NCBI GenBank assembly: GCA_031769625.1
Contig: JAUIMM010000601.1
Span: 1,120,001 to 1,184,000, forward strand
From: Taudactylus pleione
Lineage: Eukaryota; Chordata; Amphibia; Anura; Myobatrachidae
Length of the DNA: 64,000 nt
Direction of reading: 5' to 3'
Part shown: piece after piece, positions 21,335 to 32,929 of the stretch
How the letters are laid out: each line of letters opens with the position of its first letter
Position numbering within the stretch: the first letter of the stretch is position 1
Made by a program: the position numbers and the translations under genes
Notes under the pieces: model-generated
The model's database searches: none
Seen by the model: only the letters and a program-made list of their open reading frames with translations
Told to the model about the DNA's origin: nothing

Positions 21335-22682
21335 TATTGGGTATTTGATCCCTGTACCTCAAACTCTGTTACCTTATGATCATTTGATCTAACTGTCTTA
21401 CACATTAAACAATCCCTGCATCGATAAAAGCCTTTAGATCTTATACTTTGTCTAATTTCAGTATCTAAACTACATCTAACGAGTTTATCTTTCAAGGCAG
21501 GTGCCTTCCTATATATAAACTGGGGTTTCTCAGGTACAAATGTACCTATAACAGAATCCTGTTGTAATAATTTCCAATTCCTCTTAAATACTTTTTCTAT
21601 CTTATTAAAAGATCTATTATACTGAGTAATAAATGCCCACTTGAATTTTTCATCAGTACTATTATTTTTTATTTTAGTTTTCAATAAATCAGAGCGGTCA
21701 ATTCTAGAAGCTTTTTCTTTGCTTTTAATAAAACTTCATTAGAATATCCCTTTACACGTAAACGATCTGCTGTCTCATTAATTTGTTTCTCACAGATCTC
21801 TGGTTCTGTACAATTTCTTTTTATCCTAAGAAACTGACTAAAGGGAATCCCATCCAACCAATTAGAATGATGTTGGCTAGTTCTATCTATAAAACTATTG
21901 GAATCAGTTTGTTTCCTAAAAGTTTTAGTGTTAATAATACCATTCTTGATATATAAATGCAGATCCAGAAATGACACCTCCTTGGTACTACAATTGAAGG
22001 TCAAGTGGATATTATAAATATTAACATTAAGATCATTACAAAAACTTAACAGCTGGTCCTCTCCTCTGCGCCATATAAACAAAATATCATCTATAAAATG
22101 TTGCCAGGACACTAGGCCCGCCCCCAGAACACCATCCTGCCAAATATGATGTTCTTCCCAATACGCCATAAATAGATTTGCGTAACTGGGGGCAAACCTA
22201 GTGCCCATAGCAGTACCCACTAACTGTAGATAAAATGACCCATCGAAGTAAAAGTAATTATTAATCAAAAAAAATGTAATACTTTCAAGAATAAAATTTT
22301 TTAAAAGGACAGTAAAATCATTAAGATTTAAAAAATAAGAAACCGCAGCTATGCGCACATCTAATTCAATGATTGTGTACAGAGTACTAACATCAGCTGT
22401 ACAGATAATGTCTCCCTCTTGCCACTTATAATCTGAAATTTTATTAAGTACATGACCAGTATCTTTCAAGTATGCTTTGGTGGTCTGAACAATCGGCTGT
22501 AAATAAAAATCGACCATTGCTGAAAGATTACTGGTTATACTGTTACATCCAGCAACTATAGGCCACCTTGGTGGGTGGAGGGGATCCTTATGGATTTTAG
22601 GGAGTACATAGATAGAAGGAACTGAAGGATTTGAAATATTTATAAAATCAAATTTATTTTTTGTAATTACATTGTTCTCCAA
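21334..22682 (-). pseudogene. PLE-2 reverse transcriptase and linker
   Basis: The 333-codon frame 22682-21681 holds SIYVLPKIHKDPLHPPRWPI, DVSTLYTIIEL (motif A with catalytic Asp), QLVGTAMGTRFAPSYANLFM (motif B), QHFIDDILFIWRRG (catalytic Asp pair), VSFLDLHLYI, and SNWLDGIPFSQFLRIKRNC (thumb). This is a standard PLE RT set with all key residues present. It overlaps the next frame (21684-21334) by a few bases. That frame holds the linker: PQFIYRKAPALKDKLVRCSL and GFYRCRDCLMCK, a Cys-rich knuckle before the nuclease. One or two single-base shifts separate this from full function. Confidence 0.9.
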
Positions 22683-22739
22683 TGCTTTTTGAGACAGATC
22701 TCTTAGTTCCTTACTAATCCTTAATGTGGGATCATTTTT

Positions 22740-24250
22740 TTATTTTTTATATGTGATCCCATTATTAAGTTGTTTATAAATCTCCATAATATAATTCTCC
22801 CTTTTCATCAAAACAACCCCACCACCCTTATCGGCTGGCTTTATTACTATATCTTTATCTTCTCTTAAAGACTTTACTGCTTCAAATTCTTTTTTACTTA
22901 AATTAAGCTTAGTTTTTGAATTGGATTTAGTTGTAATCTTATCCACCTCTTGACAGACAATTTTATTAAAACAATCTATACAACTCCCTTTAGATTGTGA
23001 GGGATAAAAGGTAGATGGCGGTTTAAAATTTGTTTTGGGTAATTGTTGTACTACTGAACTTTCATCATTATCTTTATTCGGAAAAAAAAGTTTTACCGTT
23101 AATTTTCTTATAAATTTTTGAATATCCACAAAAACATTAAATGGATTTGGTTTATTGGATGGTGCAAATTTTAATCCTTTTAAGAGGACATTTTCCTCAT
23201 CCTGTGTTAAGATCCTATCAGTAAGATTGAAAATTTGACCTTGATCATTATTTATACTGTTCGTCTTTTCCATAGCTTGATTCTTATGATATATACCAAT
23301 TACTTTAATATATTTCTTCTTTATTCCAGCTCTTTTCCCTCTCCGTGTTTTTCTTTTCCTTTTTTCTTCTTCTAAAATTGGTTCTTTCTGGGAGTTCTGG
23401 GATCCCACTCTAAAAAAGACCTCTCAAATGAAGAGGGACCTTCCTCAGAGTCTTCATCCAACACTGAAAATCTATTTGTAAGGACAACATTATGCTTATA
23501 AGTAGGCTTCATATTTCTCCTGCCACTATTCCAATTTCTCTTAGGCCTTATATTAGATTCCAGATTGAAATCCTTCCTTTGTTTCTGATTATTGGGAGGT
23601 CTATATGCATCAACAAACTTAAAACCCCTGTTCCTATCTGCTCCTCTATAAGAGAATTTTTGTCTCCAAAAGGGAGTAGTTCTAGATCTTTCATGATCAA
23701 TCTTCTCTTTTTCTACTATTTGTAAAGTGGGCACCTGCAATGACTCTGAGGATTTTAACCAATTTTTATCTCTAGCATATTTTTTCTTTTTTTCTGTCTC
23801 AAATCATTTGTATTTTTTTCCATTTTAAACTGTAAATCCCTCTCAAAAGTTTTAAACTCTTCCAAATCATTAAAGGGGTGTATCATTATTTGAAGTTCAT
23901 TAATTGCACCGTTAAGTTTGATTAAACTAGCCTTGCGCTGCTTAAGGATTACATTTATTAAAGAAAATGAACATACATCCAAAATGGAATCCCATTCTTT
24001 TTTAAAACTCATATCAGATGATTCAAATGATGCTGGTTTGATAATTCTCAAGCCTTTAGGAATAATCTCAGCTGCTTGATATTGTTCAAGAGTAACAACC
24101 TCCCACCACAGCTTATTCTCTTTGATCATCACTTGTTCTAATTTTTTAAAAACTGACCCTAGATCTTCATCACATATATCTATGTTATCATTATTTTGGA
24201 AGAATGTATCTTTGATCAAATCTTTTCTAGAGTCCCTGTATGTAAACATG
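22740..24250 (-). pseudogene. PLE-2 N-terminal coding region in three frames
   Basis: Pieces are 24250-23755 (start at MFTYRDSRKDL is more plausible than the upstream Met at 24354, which lies in the terminal repeat junction), 23740-23372 and 23408-22740. The first has IIPKGLRIIKPASFESSD and CSFSLINVILKQRK, typical of vertebrate PLE N-termini. The last has NLTDRILTQDEENVLLKGLK and DIVIKPADKGGGVVLM, the conserved run leading into the RT. Basic low-complexity stretches (KRKRKTRRGKRAG) may bind nucleic acid. The frame breaks fall near 23750 and 23390. Confidence 0.8.
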
Positions 24251-24379
24251 TTTGCTGCAATATTACCAGTAGGGTGAACAAATGACAATAATAAAAAGAG
24301 GAAATATTTGCGCAATAATAGAGTGCCGCTAGGTAAATGCACAGGAGTATACACCCAAATCGATACTCAATAGTGAACA

Positions 24380-25160
24380 TACAAAAAAATTGTGCAAAAT
24401 AACCTATTAGCGCTCCCCACTATACACGTACATATAGGACACCAATGTGTTTTACACAAGGTTATAGTCAATAATCACCAAAATAAATTGGTTTTGAAAC
24501 TTCCAATAACTGGATACCACTGATGTTTTTAAGAGGTATTGTTGGATCTCCCTCCTTGCAACGTCATAACCATGGGGGAATAAAAAAGAAGTAGAATAAT
24601 AGTGCAGTAGCCTTGACAATCGATGATTTTAATAACAGATGTACACTTACAAGAAGCAGATGAATAAAAAGCATGTAGTAAAACAAGTGGTGAGACCGCA
24701 CCCAGCGTCCCCGTCAATGTGTAGACATCAGTCCCAGATGTACAAGAGAATAGTGAGATTGTCACTCCGGAATATGACAATCCACGCAGATGGAATACAC
24801 ATATAACGGTGTTTAGTGCCGCAGCCAGTCCACAAAGTCAGCTCCACTTATCGCGTTTCAGACAATAACGAGGTCCTTCGTCAGAAGCGTACTTCGCTCA
24901 CCCAGTTCCTCCTTTAAATACCCTATAGGTGATTATCTCACCTGATCTAATCTTCTACCAGCTGGCAGATAGCACAGGACACCTCCGTCTGTTCATCGCA
25001 GGAGACAGGAAGTGACTGACCCGCGTGCGTTCCACCGTACCCAGAAGTCCTGCATTCCATTCAATAATATTACAATCCTCTTAGATAAGGAATTCCAAGT
25101 GAATGGAATTATTCATAAGCATAGGCACTGACATAGTCCTCATAATAGGGTTTATAGCCA
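24380..25160 (-). repeat. PLE-2 terminal repeat, copy C (5' side, sense)
   Basis: This is the inverse complement of 25200-26062 over nearly its whole length. The two copies form a head-to-head palindrome with a loop of about 40 bases near 25160-25205. It holds a hammerhead at 24845-24889. Confidence 0.85.
24845..24889 (-). ncRNA. hammerhead ribozyme in PLE-2 terminal repeat copy C
   Basis: Minus-strand reading: CGCTT, the core CTGACGA, a stem II region from AGGACC to GTCT, then GAAACGCG, and AAGTG pairing back to CGCTT. It is the same layout as copy B, but one change (GCGTTAAG in B becomes GCGATAAG here) hits the position preceding the cleavage site. Activity may be reduced. It lies at the expected place in the terminal repeat. 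Confidence 0.7.
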
Positions 25161-25199
25161 TATTTAATGTTAAATATTTTATTCATGTATTCTTTGTTT

Positions 25200-26062
25200 T
25201 TTGTTTTTTATGTGGCATGGATGGTTATAAACCTTATTATGTGGACTATTTCAGTGCCTATGCTCATGAATAATTCCATTCACTTGGAATTCCTTATCTA
25301 AGATAATTGTAATATTATTGGATGGAACGCAGGACTTCCTGGTGCGGTGGAACGCACAGAGATAAATTACTTCCGGTTTTAAGGAATTGAGCATATGTAG
25401 GTCTTCCGGGTGCAGTGGAATGCAAGCGGGTCAGTCACTTCTGGTCTCCAGCGATGAACAGACGGAGGTGTCCTGGGCTATCTGCCAGCTGGTAGAAGAT
25501 TAGATCAGGTGAGATAATCACCTATAGGGTATTTAAAGGAGGAACTGGGTGAGCGAAGTACGCTTCTGACGAAGGACATCGTTATTGTCTGAAACGCGTT
25601 AAGTGGAGCTGACTTTGTGGACTGACTGCGGCACTAAACACCGTTATATGTGTATTCCATCTGCGTGGATTGTCATATTCCGGAGTGACGATCTTACTAT
25701 TATCTGGTACATCTGGGACTGATGTCTACACATTGACGGGGACGCTGGGTGCGGTCTCACCACTTGTTTTACTACATGCTTTTTATTCATCTGCTTCTTG
25801 TAAGTGTACATCTGTTATTAAAATCATCGATTGTCAAGGCTACTGCACTATTATTCTACTTCTTTTTTATTCCCCCATGGTTATGACGTTGCAGGAGGGA
25901 GATCCAACAATACCTCTAAAAAACATCAGTGGTATCCAGTTATTGGAAGTTTCAAGACCTATTTATTTTGGTGATTATTGACTATAACCTTGTGTAAAAC
26001 ACATTGGTGTCCTATATGTACATGTATAGTGGGGAGCGCTAAAAGGTTATTTTGCACAATTT
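25200..26062 (+). repeat. PLE-2 terminal repeat, copy B (inverted)
   Basis: Plus-strand copy forming the right arm of the palindrome with copy C. Landmarks are the ACTTCCGG box (25369-25376), a GGTGAGATAATCACC mini-palindrome (about 25508-25522), the hammerhead (25561-25605), and a conserved tail with GGTGTCCTATATGTACATG (about 26008). The open frame 25670-25981 inside it is a chance frame. Confidence 0.85.
25561..25605 (+). ncRNA. hammerhead ribozyme in PLE-2 terminal repeat copy B
   Basis: Stem I is CGCTT (25561-25565) with AAGTG (25601-25605), including one G-T wobble. The core CTGACGA is at 25566-25572. Stem II is formed by AGGAC with GTCT, with one bulge. GAAACGCGTT (25591-25600) gives stem III as ACG/CGT with no loop, so the self-complementary ACGCGT could pair between two RNA molecules. 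Cleavage is predicted after T25600. Minimal type I hammerheads with such tiny stem III have been described from Penelope-like elements and are thought to work best as dimers. Confidence 0.75.
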
Positions 26063-27959
26063 TTATGTATGTAACATCATATGGAACGGGCATGGCCTGC
26101 ACCGGGCACTGGGAGCACTATCTACAGCACTACCACTTTGACCTAATCTTACACAGACTCCTACTCCAGTCCTAATGGTGCCTTTATTGCACCCTAACAG
26201 CATCCTAATGGTGTATTTTTTTTAGATTACAGTGTTCCAGCTCACAGTCCCACACCATCTGCTCTAGATCTGGCAGCCAATCATGAGGGAGTGACTTTTA
26301 TATGCAATCCAAAACACCCCTGATCTGTCTCCAGGAAGATGACATTTTGCCTCATTTTGGGATGCAAACTTGGCTGGATCCACTTTTACATTTGGGTGTA
26401 ATCAGTTGCAAGGGAAACCGAACCACTCATACATAATATATATAGTTGCAGTGAAACATTTTAATGTTCATGTCTATTTAAGTGTTGAACACCAAATAGA
26501 TATATATTTGTTTTTTTTATTGTTCAGTGTGGAATCCACAAGATTTGCCATCACCCCCCTCACACATTTTAGATTGCATATCCATTCTTTTTACATTTTG
26601 TGTTTACTCAGAATTCATTCAAGTTTGAGGATAAATTGTACTCTCAGCATTCAAGGATAGTCCTGAATTTTAGCTATGGAATATGTGAAAATCAAATTAC
26701 TTGAAGTTCTAATTTGTAAGAATTGAAAAAAATAAAATGTATGGGAAGGAGTGAATAGCATTAGGTTAACAAAACCCAATAAAAGTAATTTGTATAAACT
26801 AGCATTTTATTATAAACATGCATAATATATAAACTGAAAGTATAGACAAAAATTTATTTTTTCATTCTTAATAATTACAATTTATGTAGGTGGACTGTGG
26901 TACAAAACTTTGAAGCAAAAATGACCTTAACGTGTATAGGTCAGATGTTGTAATACATCATAACCCTTTCCAAAGTGAAAGCATATTGTACAATATGAGC
27001 TTAAAAGGTTTCAATTCAATGCATTATTGATTTTGTTTGCAATTTAAACTATACTCTATATAAATGTGAGGCTTTCTTTCAGCACCTGGGACTATAAATG
27101 TCAACAGTGATGGAATTAGAGTCAGAGCTTTGTAATAGATCATATTTTTCATTCCTATTGGGATTTTATAAATTGGATCTGTATAACTAGTTTGTGCAAA
27201 AGATGGTTGGTTAACCACAAAGTCTTTTGATTTAGTTTATTGACATGGTACAATACAGAGTTTACTTGCTACACCTCATCAGTCAGACACCCAAACATCA
27301 CTTTCTATTAACATCAATATCCCTCTCTAAATATGGTAGTCTAAATGGTAACTACACAGTATTATCAGTTTAATGAGTGTAATCATGAACTGCAAATGAC
27401 TGTTAAGTAGGTAATGTAATGCTTAACTAATATTGAAGTATCACAAATTGCAACTTTAAGCTAATAGAACATTTGTTTAGAAGAAAATGGTCTTTCTTTT
27501 TTCTTTTTCTAAATAAAATGTCTTGGCAGATTAGTTTTATATAATATTGTTAACCTTTAATACTGCACCAACTTTAAAATAAAATATTACTGTATGCTCA
27601 AATTAATGCAATTTTATTTTCGAACTGTAGAAAAAAGACGTACTACATTAAAATGACAGTTTGTGTAAAATGCAGTTTTTTTGGTATCTGTAGTAAAAAT
27701 AGAAACCGTTAGGCACATTTACATGTTATAATGCCATACACTTTTTCTTGCACTGTTTTATGTAAAGATACAGTAAACAAAACATGCCATTTCAGAGATT
27801 GATTGTTGTCTACAGCTTGGCATATAATGTGACAACCACATCAAAGTGAAGAGCTGTGTACACTCTGCTGTTTTCTGTTTTAGTGTTAAAAGCATTTATT
27901 TTTGCAAATGACTAGCATTGCTCTTGTTTAAGTAATGTTATTATTTTATATATTAACTA
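26063..27959. other. no recognised gene or element
   Basis: AT-rich sequence with short frames on both strands. I see no splice-supported exon, repeat boundary or family motif. Confidence 0.5.
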
Positions 27960-28210
27960 GCTGTTGGTCATGGCTTTGCCCACAATGAAATTGCTTCTGC
28001 CAACTTTTTTTATTTGAAGTGCTTTAGCTGTATTGCTTTGCATAGGGGACTTGTTGGTGGAAGTGGCCCACGTGACCAGCAGCGCTATATAGACTGGTGG
28101 CAGCAGGGCATTCACCTACCACTCACACCAATTTTACCGTGTGCCCTGTGCACAGACTGCCATGTATCCTAAACTAGTCAAGTGAACACAGGCCCAAAGC
28201 ACCTCTTATC
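27960..28210. other. possible old non-LTR-derived segment
   Basis: The start, TTAACTAGCTGTTGGTC followed by GGCTTTGCCC, loosely resembles the ACTAGCTG-type start of old retroposon-derived repeats. The following 200 bases are more GC-rich than the surroundings. I cannot name the family. Confidence 0.2.
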
Positions 28211-29299
28211 CACATCTTACCAGCCACATGCATGATCTCTTACATTGATGATGTCAATAAATGGTTTTTGTTATTGCACAGCTTTAACTTAACAGATCAA
28301 GATGAAACAACATTCAGATTATTTCAATTAGTTTCCACTACAAAATGATGCAGTTTTCTGATGTATAGTAGTGTTTTGAACATGCAAGTGTTAGTGTGTC
28401 TGTAGTCTGTTTCTAACTTGGATTTGGAATTGCATTTGACTACTGCCTACCTCTAACCTTAATTGTCAATATGTCCCTACCACTTAAAGCTGGATATCCT
28501 TGGGACATTCATGTAGCAGTAAGCAAATACCACTCTACATGAATGGAAGCTTGCTATAAATAAATCATTGTGAAGTGGTTCTTACTGTATTGCCCTAACA
28601 GCAAGTCAGAGATACAAAACTGAATGTTTTGGCAGATTATATTTGGTAGATGATTTTTTAAATATATTTGCAAGAACAAAGGGTTTAAAAATAAACTTGC
28701 ATTATTTTATCTAACAAAATAAAAATGTTTTTATATCAAATGTTGTATTTAATTTTTTTTAATTGATAATTTACTATTTATAAAACATACTCATTTACTC
28801 ACCTATGCTTCTCCCTTTAGTAAACAAGCCTCTTATGTAGTCATACAGCATAACTATTTGATACTAAATTGGCAAAACTATGTACCATTCTCTTTCAATT
28901 TTAGATGTAGTGTAGCTTACAGGGCTTGTGTATATAAAACACATGTTCACAAGTGATGGAAAACAATAATAATTTTACATATAACGGCCAATTCCCTTCC
29001 ATATGCACACTGTTTGGAATGATGATCTTTAGAAAGCATTTATGCGGACAAGTACTTTACTGGGGTGTGATAGAATGTTGACAATCACCAAATTGATTTC
29101 ATAATGACAACATGGTCTGAATGTCGACATTCAGTATGTCAATATGGACAGGCTGACATTTCAAAAGTTGACATTCATAATGTTAACATAGTACATACCT
29201 TGTGAGTGTTGCCATTTGGCATGTTGACAATGCGGATTTGTGTAGAATAGCCTCAACTGTATGCATGAAAGATGTATCAAACACTTTTGCAATACATAT
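28211..29299. other. no recognised gene
   Basis: AT-rich. A cluster of imperfect TTGACATTC/GTCGACATT motifs at about 29075-29200 suggests a small decayed repeat. Nothing else is recognised. Confidence 0.45.
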
Positions 29300-29891
29300 A
29301 CTTACATAACAAAGCCTTTACCCAATCTTACCTCATCTCCCTTTACACTTCCGTCCGTTCACTTTGGTCAGCAAATGCATGTCAACTGATTACTTCCTCC
29401 CACTCCTGCCTCCAAGATTTTGCCTGTGCTGCTCCATAGCTCTGGAACTCTCTCCCTATCAGACTCTCCACCTCTCTACAATTCTTCATATGGACTCTTA
29501 AGACTCACTACTTTATCATGGTCTTCTAGGTCTCATCCGAAACGGCTACTACACGCTCTTTCCTCCCTGTCTACCCCATCTGTGTCACACCTGTTTGTCT
29601 ATCCTTCCCCTTTAGAATGTAAGCTCTCTCAAGCAGGGCCCTCTTCCCTCATGTGCTTCTCCTTACTTAAATTTTCATCTAGTCCTTACCCCTCAAAAGA
29701 GCACCTTACACTTTTCTGGTGACTCCTTGCTGCTTATTTTGAGTGTTATAATCGATAATGCAGCAATGTGTATAAATCATGTCCTTGTTCTGCATTGTAT
29801 TATACTGTAAGTTACTGGTTTCTTGTTCATTTATTTGTTTATGTACGTTATAAGGCACTGCAGAACACTAGTTGTGCCATATAAATAAAAG

Positions 29892-29955
<64 letters not shown>
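29300..29955 (+). mobile_element. 3' end of a LINE-like retroposon with (TAA)n tail
   Basis: Translated on the plus strand, degenerate codons give LWNSLPIRL followed by an FxxxLKTHYF-like run (about 29440-29510), matching the end of RT C-terminal regions of L2/CR1/Rex-type LINEs. The 3'UTR contains TGTAAGCTCTCTCAAGCAGG, typical of this group of vertebrate repeats. It closes with GTGCCATATAAATAAA and about 20 TAA units (29892-29955). Stops show it is dead. The clade is uncertain. Confidence 0.55.
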
Positions 29956-29957
<2 letters not shown>

Positions 29958-30426
29958 GCAGCAGGTGTAATTATATTTTGGATATAAACTGAAAGAAAAG
30001 CTGGCAAATATATTTGTAATAATTTATGTCCTGTGCAGTCATCTTGTAGGTTATTGTAATGTGCATATCTATTAGAAATGTTTATAATTATATTTGTTAA
30101 AACTGAAATAGCTAAGACATAATAGCCACAATTGTGATTTCATATATATTTTTCTATATTGAATTAGCCTAACCTTATGGTTTTCTTATATTTTGGTGCT
30201 GACCAAGTTCACAATACAATTCCTCATGTTCCACATGAGGTGTGAGGTGCATGTGAGGTGCAAATTTTTTCCATCTATTTTTACTCACATACATAGGGAA
30301 AAAGGGGGGCTGGCCTGCACATCCTAATTTAAACATAATAAGAGGTGATACCATGCTGAGACCTGTAGTTCTAATGCAGAAAATTTTTTAAAATCTGATG
30401 CACACTCTAAAAACTAAGAATACTTT
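29956..30426. other. no recognised feature
   Basis: AT-rich with one GAGGTG-type short direct repeat near 30237-30262. Confidence 0.5.
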
Positions 30427-30771
30427 GGGCTCGATTCTATTCAGCGCAATGTAAATAGCTCCGGGAGTGAGCTCCCGGAGCTATTCAATACACCGCGCTG
30501 ACAAGTCCAACTAATGATTTCTTCTCTCAACCCTCCGGGGATGAGAGAAGAAATCCGACAAAAGTCCCAGCGCGAGGCTGTTTTCTGCCCTTAGCGCCGG
30601 GAAAACAGCCTCGTTCCGGCAAGTTAGGTTGGGGAATGCCCGTTATCACACCTAAACACCCTGTTTAAGGCGCAATAACGAGCCTTCCCCGACCTAACAG
30701 CGCGATGAATTGAATAGCTCCGGGAGCTATCTCCCAGCGCTATTTACATCGCGCTGAATTGAAACGTGTCC
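30427..30771. mobile_element. multi-hairpin MITE, about 345 bases
   Basis: The left end has ATTCAGCGCAATGTAAATAG and the right end CTATTTACATCGCGCTGAAT, an imperfect inverted repeat of over 40 bases including CTCCGGGAG blocks. Inside are three further hairpins: ATTTCTTCTCTC/GAGAGAAGAAAT, CGAGGCTGTTTTC/GAAAACAGCCTCG and TTAGGTTGGGGAA/TTCCCCGACCTAA. The whole can fold into a cloverleaf-like form. Non-coding. Target-site duplication is not clear. Confidence 0.75.
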
Positions 30772-31580
30772 TATGAATCACAATTATTAGTGCTAAGAGT
30801 GTATATCTGCATTTTGCCCCTTGTTGCATCTATCTTTACTGTCTATTTTTTTACAATTGATAATTATTAAAACTGAAGAATATTTAAAATTCTTACAGTA
30901 CAGAACTGTATTTTCATACTCATTAAATATGACATGATTGTTTGCTCCAAATCCCAACACCATAATTGCTCTGTAGCAAAGTGTCTTACCTATATTTAAA
31001 ATATCAAAAGAAAAAATAAAATGTTACTAATTTTGGCAAAATAAATATTTTGTAGCACTGAGTACAGGGAAATACCCAAACACAATAAAAAAAAATAAAA
31101 CACAAATAAAGCACAAATGGACATATTTTATTAAGAGCATGCCTTTCAAGTATCTGTGCTTCTCATTATGAATTAACACTTCTTACTGCAATTGAGCATA
31201 ATTAGTTAATTGTATGAACAAGTGTTTTACTCCTCATTCTTCCTATAAATATTTTTTGGAAAAATGTAGTATGACTAGGGGCTCCCCTCCCTTTTCTGTT
31301 AAAGGCAGCAGCCTGTGTCTCTCCAGCCAAGTATGCATGGTGGGTCGATGGGGGCTGCTGCTGACCACACTGAGGGGCACACATCTCTTCCCGCACAGAA
31401 AATACTATTGTTTATATATTTTTTATAAATAAGTGTGGCCTCTATCATTAGTCTCTGCCATCAAATGTACCTGGATCCAGCATAGCTCTCTATAGCCCTG
31501 AGTATGACTGCATTGCTACTTTGTAATGTTAGTATTCAGATGCTTATATGATAACATCTTGGCATAGCACTTGCCACTAA
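30772..31580. other. no recognised gene
   Basis: AT-rich, with a slightly GC-richer island near 31270-31400 that has short frames on both strands. No family assigned. Confidence 0.45.
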
Positions 31581-32066
31581 AGGGGGGTATCCACTAGACG
31601 ATAAAGTTGAACGATTGAACGATAATGATAAAATTGTTCGATTATCGTTCAAACATCGTTTGAACATCGTTTGCAAATCATGCAGTAATTGTTTCTAACG
31701 ATGTACGATGCGCACTCCCGCTGGTCGTTTGATCGTCTCCTCCATCGACTGAACATGCAGGTCAATTTCACTTGATTGCCTACAAATCGTTTACACATCG
31801 TTTACACATCGTTTACACATCGTTCACGCTGAATGATCAAACGATGAACCACTGTCTGCCCACTATAGCTGAAAGCTCTCAATCACAACATAGTTTATTG
31901 TTAGATCTTTTGCAAATCGTTTGCAAATCTTTTGCAAATCGTTTGCAAATCTTTTGCAAATCTTTTGCAAATTGTTCAGAGTTGAAGATTATATTTCAAG
32001 GGAAACTTCAAGGGAAAATCGTTAAGAGGTTGGACAGGGATAAAATCGTCTAGTGGATGCCCCCCA
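31581..32066. mobile_element. MITE with 11-base tandem core, about 486 bases
   Basis: Ends are GGGGGGTATCCACTAGACGAT and its inverse form ATCGTCTAGTGGATGCCCCCC. Inside, TCGTTTACACA recurs at 11-base spacing (about 31785-31826) and TTTTGCAAATC/GTTTGCAAATC recurs at 11-base spacing (about 31908-31975). Non-coding. The flanks do not show a convincing duplication, so the superfamily is unresolved. Confidence 0.75.
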
Positions 32067-32929
32067 TTATAGTTTCTACAGGAAATCACATAGTTGAAAT
32101 AAGTTGTGCTCCTTTCAACATTATAATATGGTAATTGCTCAAATGTGTTCCATATTTTGAAGAATAAAGAGGTGACCATAGTTACATTAAGTGACCTAAT
32201 AAATAAACATTAGCCTTTTTTTAATTAACTCTAACTCTGTTTGTAGTATTCCCTTCTGATATTAGTTACTTCAAACAGATTATAAAAATTTGTTTCAAAT
32301 GTTTAACAAACTACATAATCCAGATAAAAGTTAGTCTTTTATATAGTCACCTAGCTCAATTATGTACTGCAGGACCCCAAATGTCACTGCAGAAAAGTTT
32401 TCAAGTTGAAAAAATGCCAGGTTATAGTCTAGAAGTATTTAATACAGTGCAGAATTGTGTATAAGTAAATGGCTTTAGAGACGAGACATAGTAAATGGGT
32501 ATATCCACAGAAAGCCATAAGAAATTTTCATCTGATTTATAATTGTCCAGTGAGAAAATAAACAGTGCACCAGAATAGATTTGACAACTTTTGTGTAGGT
32601 GTGAAGACGAGTATTGCTGTATTGTATAGTATAAGGGATGCAGTCACATGTAGTATAATGTGTGGGGTATTTTGGGATATAACTTGCTTGTAAATACAGT
32701 ATTTTATATAATAAAATACTATTAGAATTTGGATGAAGCACAGTTCAGCAGCTCCTATTGAGGTTAGGTCTATTGGCTTTAATTATTCTCCTTCGGGGCT
32801 GTCTTGATTGCTACAGCTGAGGTCAAAATCTTGCTGGTTTCTGTACCTGTTATGAGTGGGTATTCAAACATTTTAGGGATTTCCCTCAGACACTCTTTTG
32901 TGGGTTGTAATCAGTCTGATCCTGTCAGT
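32067..32929. other. no recognised gene
   Basis: AT-rich sequence with short chance frames. The end grades into the tandem repeats that begin near 32930. Confidence 0.45.

Larger units (their letters stand above)
20327..26062 (-). mobile_element. Penelope-like element PLE-2 with three terminal-repeat copies
   Basis: Reading on the minus strand the order is: an inverted terminal repeat (26062-25200), a terminal repeat in sense orientation (25160-24380), the coding region (24250-20850) and a truncated third terminal repeat (20820-20327). Both full repeats carry a hammerhead ribozyme. The coding region spans N-terminal, RT and GIY-YIG parts, broken by a handful of frameshifts. A hAT-like MITE sits in the nuclease region. 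This mirrors the inverted-pLTR organisation known for Penelope elements. Confidence 0.85.

Noticed and set aside
25670..25981. 103-codon frame repeated as an 83-codon frame at 24529-24780 on the other strand
   Set aside because: The two similar frames exist because they lie in the inverted PLE-2 terminal repeats; noncoding position and no motif.
26063..29299. Possible host exons in a quiet 3-kb stretch
   Set aside because: No frame has splice-supported ends, domain motifs or conserved composition, so nothing can be claimed.
31785..31975. Regularly spaced repeats resembling a CRISPR array
   Set aside because: Units are only 11 bases and contiguous without spacers, in a vertebrate MITE.
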